Positions 61,454 through 64,000 of a DNA stretch of 64,000 nt are shown piece after piece (the stretch's first letter is position 1; every line of letters begins with the position of its first letter). A model generated the notes under the pieces. That model made no database searches. It was not told where the DNA came from and saw only the letters and a program-made list of their open reading frames with translations. Where the stretch lies: contig NZ_JAJAQC010000029.1 of the NCBI RefSeq assembly GCF_027604915.1, forward strand, positions 25,593 to 89,592, in the 5' to 3' direction. The DNA comes from Streptomonospora mangrovi. Lineage in GTDB: Bacteria; Actinomycetota; Actinomycetes; Streptosporangiales; Streptosporangiaceae. A program made the translations under genes and the position numbers.

Positions 61454-63949
61454 ATGGCCCAACTGCTGTATCGCCTGGGGAGGTTCGCGTTCCGCAGGCG
61501 GTGGCTGGTGCTGGTGACCTGGCTGGTCGTCCTCGCCGGCGCGGCCGGCGCCGCCGCCGCGTTCCGCGTGCCGCTGGACGACACCTTCAGCATCCCCGGC
61601 ACCGAGTCCCAGGAGACCCAGGACCTGCTGCGGGAGCGCTTCCCGGCGGCCGAGGGCAGCACCGTCACCGTGGTGCTGCGCGCGCCCGACGGCGCCGACA
61701 TCGTGGAGGAGGAGCGCTACGCCGACGCCGTGCGCGCGACGGCCGCCGAGCTTGAGGACGTCGCGGGCGTGGAGTCGGTCACCGACCCCTACGCGGCGCT
61801 GGCGCAGGCGCGCGACACCTACGACCAGGAGATCGCCGACGCCGAGGCGGAGGCGGTCGAGCAGGCCCGCGAGCAGGTGGAGCAGCAGGTCCCGCCGGGC
61901 ACGCCCGGCCGCGACCAGGTGGTCGCCGGGCTGCTGCCCGAAGCGGAGGACCAGGCGCGCGCCCAGGTCGCGCGCGAGGCGCCGGAGTTCGACCGCGACG
62001 AGGTGGTCTCGCGGATCCCGCTGTTCGCCGAGAGCCGCACCACCGCCCTGCTCCAGGTGCGGCTGGACCAGCCCGACGGCCAGGTGGACCGCGACACGGT
62101 CGAGGCGGTGGTGGCCACCGACGGCCCGGCCCGCGACGCCGGGATGGACGTGGAGTACGGCGGCCAGGCGGTGTCGGTCACCCCGCCGACCGTGGGCGCC
62201 GGCGAGGCCGTCGGCGTGGGCGCCGCGCTGGTGGTGCTGCTGGTCAACTTCGGCGCCGTGGTGGCGGCCGGCCTGCCGGTGCTGATCGCGCTGTTCGGCG
62301 TGGGCGTGGGCATGGCCCTGCTGCTGGCGACCTCCAGCCTGCTGGAGCTGACCAGCACCGCGCCGATCATGGCGATGATGCTGGGCCTGGCCGTGGGCAT
62401 CGACTACGTGCTGTTCGTGCTGTCGCGGCACCGCCGGCAGTTGGCCGATGGCATGGAGCCCGAGGAGTCGGCGGCCCGCGCGATCGGCACGGCCGGCAGC
62501 GCGGTGGTGTTCGCGGGCGTGACGGTGGCCATCGCCCTGCTGGGCCTGCTCGTGGTGGGAATCCCCTTCCTCACCGTGATGGGCCTGGCCTCGGTGGTGA
62601 CCGTGGCGGTGGCGGTGCTGACGGCCATCACCCTGCTCCCGGCGCTGCTGGGCTTCCTGGGCCGGCGCGTGACCGCGTGCCGGCTGCCGGTGCTGGGGCG
62701 GCGCGCCGACGCCGCGATGCGCTCGGAGCGCACGGTCAGCGCCCGCTGGGTGCGGCTGGTGACCCGCCGCCCGCTGGTGCCGATGCTGGCGGTGCTGGCC
62801 ATCCTGGTGGCCGCGCTGGTGCCGCTGCGCGACCTGCACCTGGGGCTGGTCAACGACTCCACCAGCGCCGAGGACACCACCCAGCGCCAGGCGTACGAGA
62901 TCATCACCGAGGAGTTCGGCCCCGGGTTCAGCGCGCCGCTGGTGGTGGTCGCCGACCTCACCGGGGTGCCCGACGCCGCCGCGGCGGCCGAGGACGCGGC
63001 CGAGCACCTGGGCGACCTGGAGGGCGTGGCGGAGGTCGCGCCCCCGCAGCTCAACGACATCGGGGACACCGCGATCGTGTCGGTGGTGCCCGAGCACGGG
63101 CCGTCGTCCCATGCGACGGAGGACCTGCTGCACGAGGTCCGCGCGCAGGCCGGCGACATCGACCGCGACACCGGCGCGCGGATCACGGTGACCGGCTCCA
63201 CCGCCTCGGCGATCGACGTGTCCCAGCGCCTCCAGGACGCGCTGCCGGTGTTCCTCGCGGTGGTGGTCGGCCTGGCGCTGGTGCTGATGGCGATGGTGTT
63301 CCGCTCGGTGCTGGTGCCGCTCAAGGCCGCGCTGGGGTTCGTGCTCAGCGCCGGGGCCGCGCTCGGTGTCACCGTGGCGGTGTTCCAGTGGGGATACGGC
63401 GCCGAGCTGATCAACGTGGTGCCGGCGCCGACGCTGCTGGCGTTCATGCCGATCCTGCTGATCGGCATCCTGTTCGGCCTGGCCATGGACTACGAGGTGT
63501 TCCTGGTCTCGCGGATGCGCGAGGAGTACGTGCACGGCGGTGACGCCCGCGCGGCCATCACCACCGGGTTCACGCAGGGGGCGCGGGTGGTCACCGCGGC
63601 GGCGGTGATCATGGTGGCGGTGTTCGCGGCGTTCGTGTTCGGCCACAACGAGATGGTCAAGCCGATCGCGTTCGCGCTGGCCGCCGGTGTGCTGTTCGAC
63701 GCCTTCCTGGTGCGGATGACCCTGGTGCCGGCGGTGATGGCGCTGTTCGGGCGGGCGGCGTGGTGGCTGCCGCGCTGGCTGGACGCGCTGCTGCCCAACG
63801 TCGACGTCGAGGGCGAAGGGCTGGCACCGGTACCGGCGCCCTCCGGCGCGGCCGGCGGGGCCGGCGCGCCCGGTGCCGGTGCCGGCGAGGCGGACGGCGC
63901 CGAGGCCGTGCCGGCCGCTGAGGCGGAGCGGGGCGCCGCCCGCCGCTGA
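61454..63949 (+). CDS. MMPL family transporter, likely controlled by the adjacent two-component system
   Basis: 831 aa from ATG 61454 with GAGAGGAC about 9 nt upstream. First span RRRWLVLVTWLVVLAGAAGA; outer loop containing a Glu/Ala/Gln coiled-coil-like stretch (ADAEAEAVEQAREQVEQQVP); first span set with MLGLAVGIDYVLFVLSRHRRQL; second outer loop; second set with GILFGLAMDYEVFLVSRMREEY. Both proton-relay Asp-Tyr pairs are present. The C-terminal 50 residues are a flexible Ala/Gly/Glu tail. The family exports lipids or small hydrophobic molecules. In frame with the upstream kinase without a stop, but with its own ribosome site. Confidence 0.92.
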   Translation: MAQLLYRLGRFAFRRRWLVLVTWLVVLAGAAGAAAAFRVPLDDTFSIPGTESQETQDLLRERFPAAEGSTVTVVLRAPDGADIVEEERYADAVRATAAELEDVAGVESVTDPYAALAQARDTYDQEIADAEAEAVEQAREQVEQQVPPGTPGRDQVVAGLLPEAEDQARAQVAREAPEFDRDEVVSRIPLFAESRTTALLQVRLDQPDGQVDRDTVEAVVATDGPARDAGMDVEYGGQAVSVTPPTVGAGEAVGVGAALVVLLVNFGAVVAAGLPVLIALFGVGVGMALLLATSSLLELTSTAPIMAMMLGLAVGIDYVLFVLSRHRRQLADGMEPEESAARAIGTAGSAVVFAGVTVAIALLGLLVVGIPFLTVMGLASVVTVAVAVLTAITLLPALLGFLGRRVTACRLPVLGRRADAAMRSERTVSARWVRLVTRRPLVPMLAVLAILVAALVPLRDLHLGLVNDSTSAEDTTQRQAYEIITEEFGPGFSAPLVVVADLTGVPDAAAAAEDAAEHLGDLEGVAEVAPPQLNDIGDTAIVSVVPEHGPSSHATEDLLHEVRAQAGDIDRDTGARITVTGSTASAIDVSQRLQDALPVFLAVVVGLALVLMAMVFRSVLVPLKAALGFVLSAGAALGVTVAVFQWGYGAELINVVPAPTLLAFMPILLIGILFGLAMDYEVFLVSRMREEYVHGGDARAAITTGFTQGARVVTAAAVIMVAVFAAFVFGHNEMVKPIAFALAAGVLFDAFLVRMTLVPAVMALFGRAAWWLPRWLDALLPNVDVEGEGLAPVPAPSGAAGGAGAPGAGAGEADGAEAVPAAEAERGAARR

Positions 63950-63959
63950 CGGGCGGCGC
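63933..63959 (+). terminator. Hairpin terminator enclosing the MMPL stop codon
   Basis: A perfect 10-bp stem GCGCCGCCCG/CGGGCGGCGC (63933-63942, 63950-63959); the loop contains the TGA stop at 63947-63949. Confidence 0.6.
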
Positions 63960-64000
63960 GGCGGGGCGCATGGGGGGCGGGGCGGCGGCCCGGACGGTGT

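Noticed and set aside
1..64000. tRNA, rRNA, transposases, phage genes or attachment sites
   Set aside because: None seen; no transposase-like protein, no flanking terminal inverted repeats and no tRNA-like cloverleaf were recognised by eye.

Overview
The window is about 64 kb of very high-GC DNA with strong G/C third-position bias, frequent GTG starts, ATGA/GTGA stop-start overlaps and long perfect GC hairpins after genes. This fits an actinomycete. A perfect 14-bp CelR-type box in front of a secreted GH9 cellulase is the motif known from Thermobifida, so Nocardiopsaceae is my best guess (inference).

Left part (1-28 kb), ordinary chromosomal genes: a solute-binding protein and a solute-binding/VWA membrane protein; a TetR regulator; a quinone oxidoreductase; a two-gene polysaccharide-type ABC exporter divergent from a TetR gene over a duplicated operator; the CelR-controlled GH9 cellulase; a hydrolase; a CaCA-type exchanger and a CDF transporter; a membrane Ser/Thr kinase; an MpaB-family protein; an orphan NarL-type response regulator behind a 1.25-kb gene-free region; a MerR regulator; a HAD protein; and a polytopic membrane protein flanked by an extreme poly-G/poly-C tract.

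Centre (28-57 kb), a lipid-primed polyketide locus: a fatty acyl-AMP ligase, a type I PKS (ACP-KS-AT-DH-KR-ACP), a second PKS without reductive domains (KS-AT-ACP), a type II thioesterase, an AfsA-like butenolide synthase homologue and a DUF5988 protein form one tightly coupled operon ending in a hairpin with a T-run. Next come a DUF418 membrane protein, two MMPL exporters, a Tat-type cyclase-family protein, an FAD monooxygenase, two SARP activators, and a KASIII-ACP-KASII operon that looks like a dedicated acyl-starter supply. The PKS promoter and the KASIII promoter both carry 11-bp-register TCA-type heptamer arrays and share an identical 11-mer, so the SARPs probably switch on both operons. 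A 7-8-7 inverted repeat (GATAGCG-N8-CGCTATC) occurs at the MerR promoter and, about 21 kb away, at the first MMPL promoter.

Right part (57-64 kb), signalling: a soluble NarL-type histidine kinase with no adjacent regulator, then an OmpR-type regulator, its histidine kinase and a third MMPL protein. The kinase reading frame has no stop before the MMPL, and the regulator and MMPL leaders share an 11-bp direct repeat of TTCTCAT. The candidate novelty is the whole locus: an acyl-primed bimodular PKS whose last module should leave a beta-keto thioester, the substrate type used by AfsA enzymes, coupled to MMPL export and to cis-site circuits visible in the DNA.
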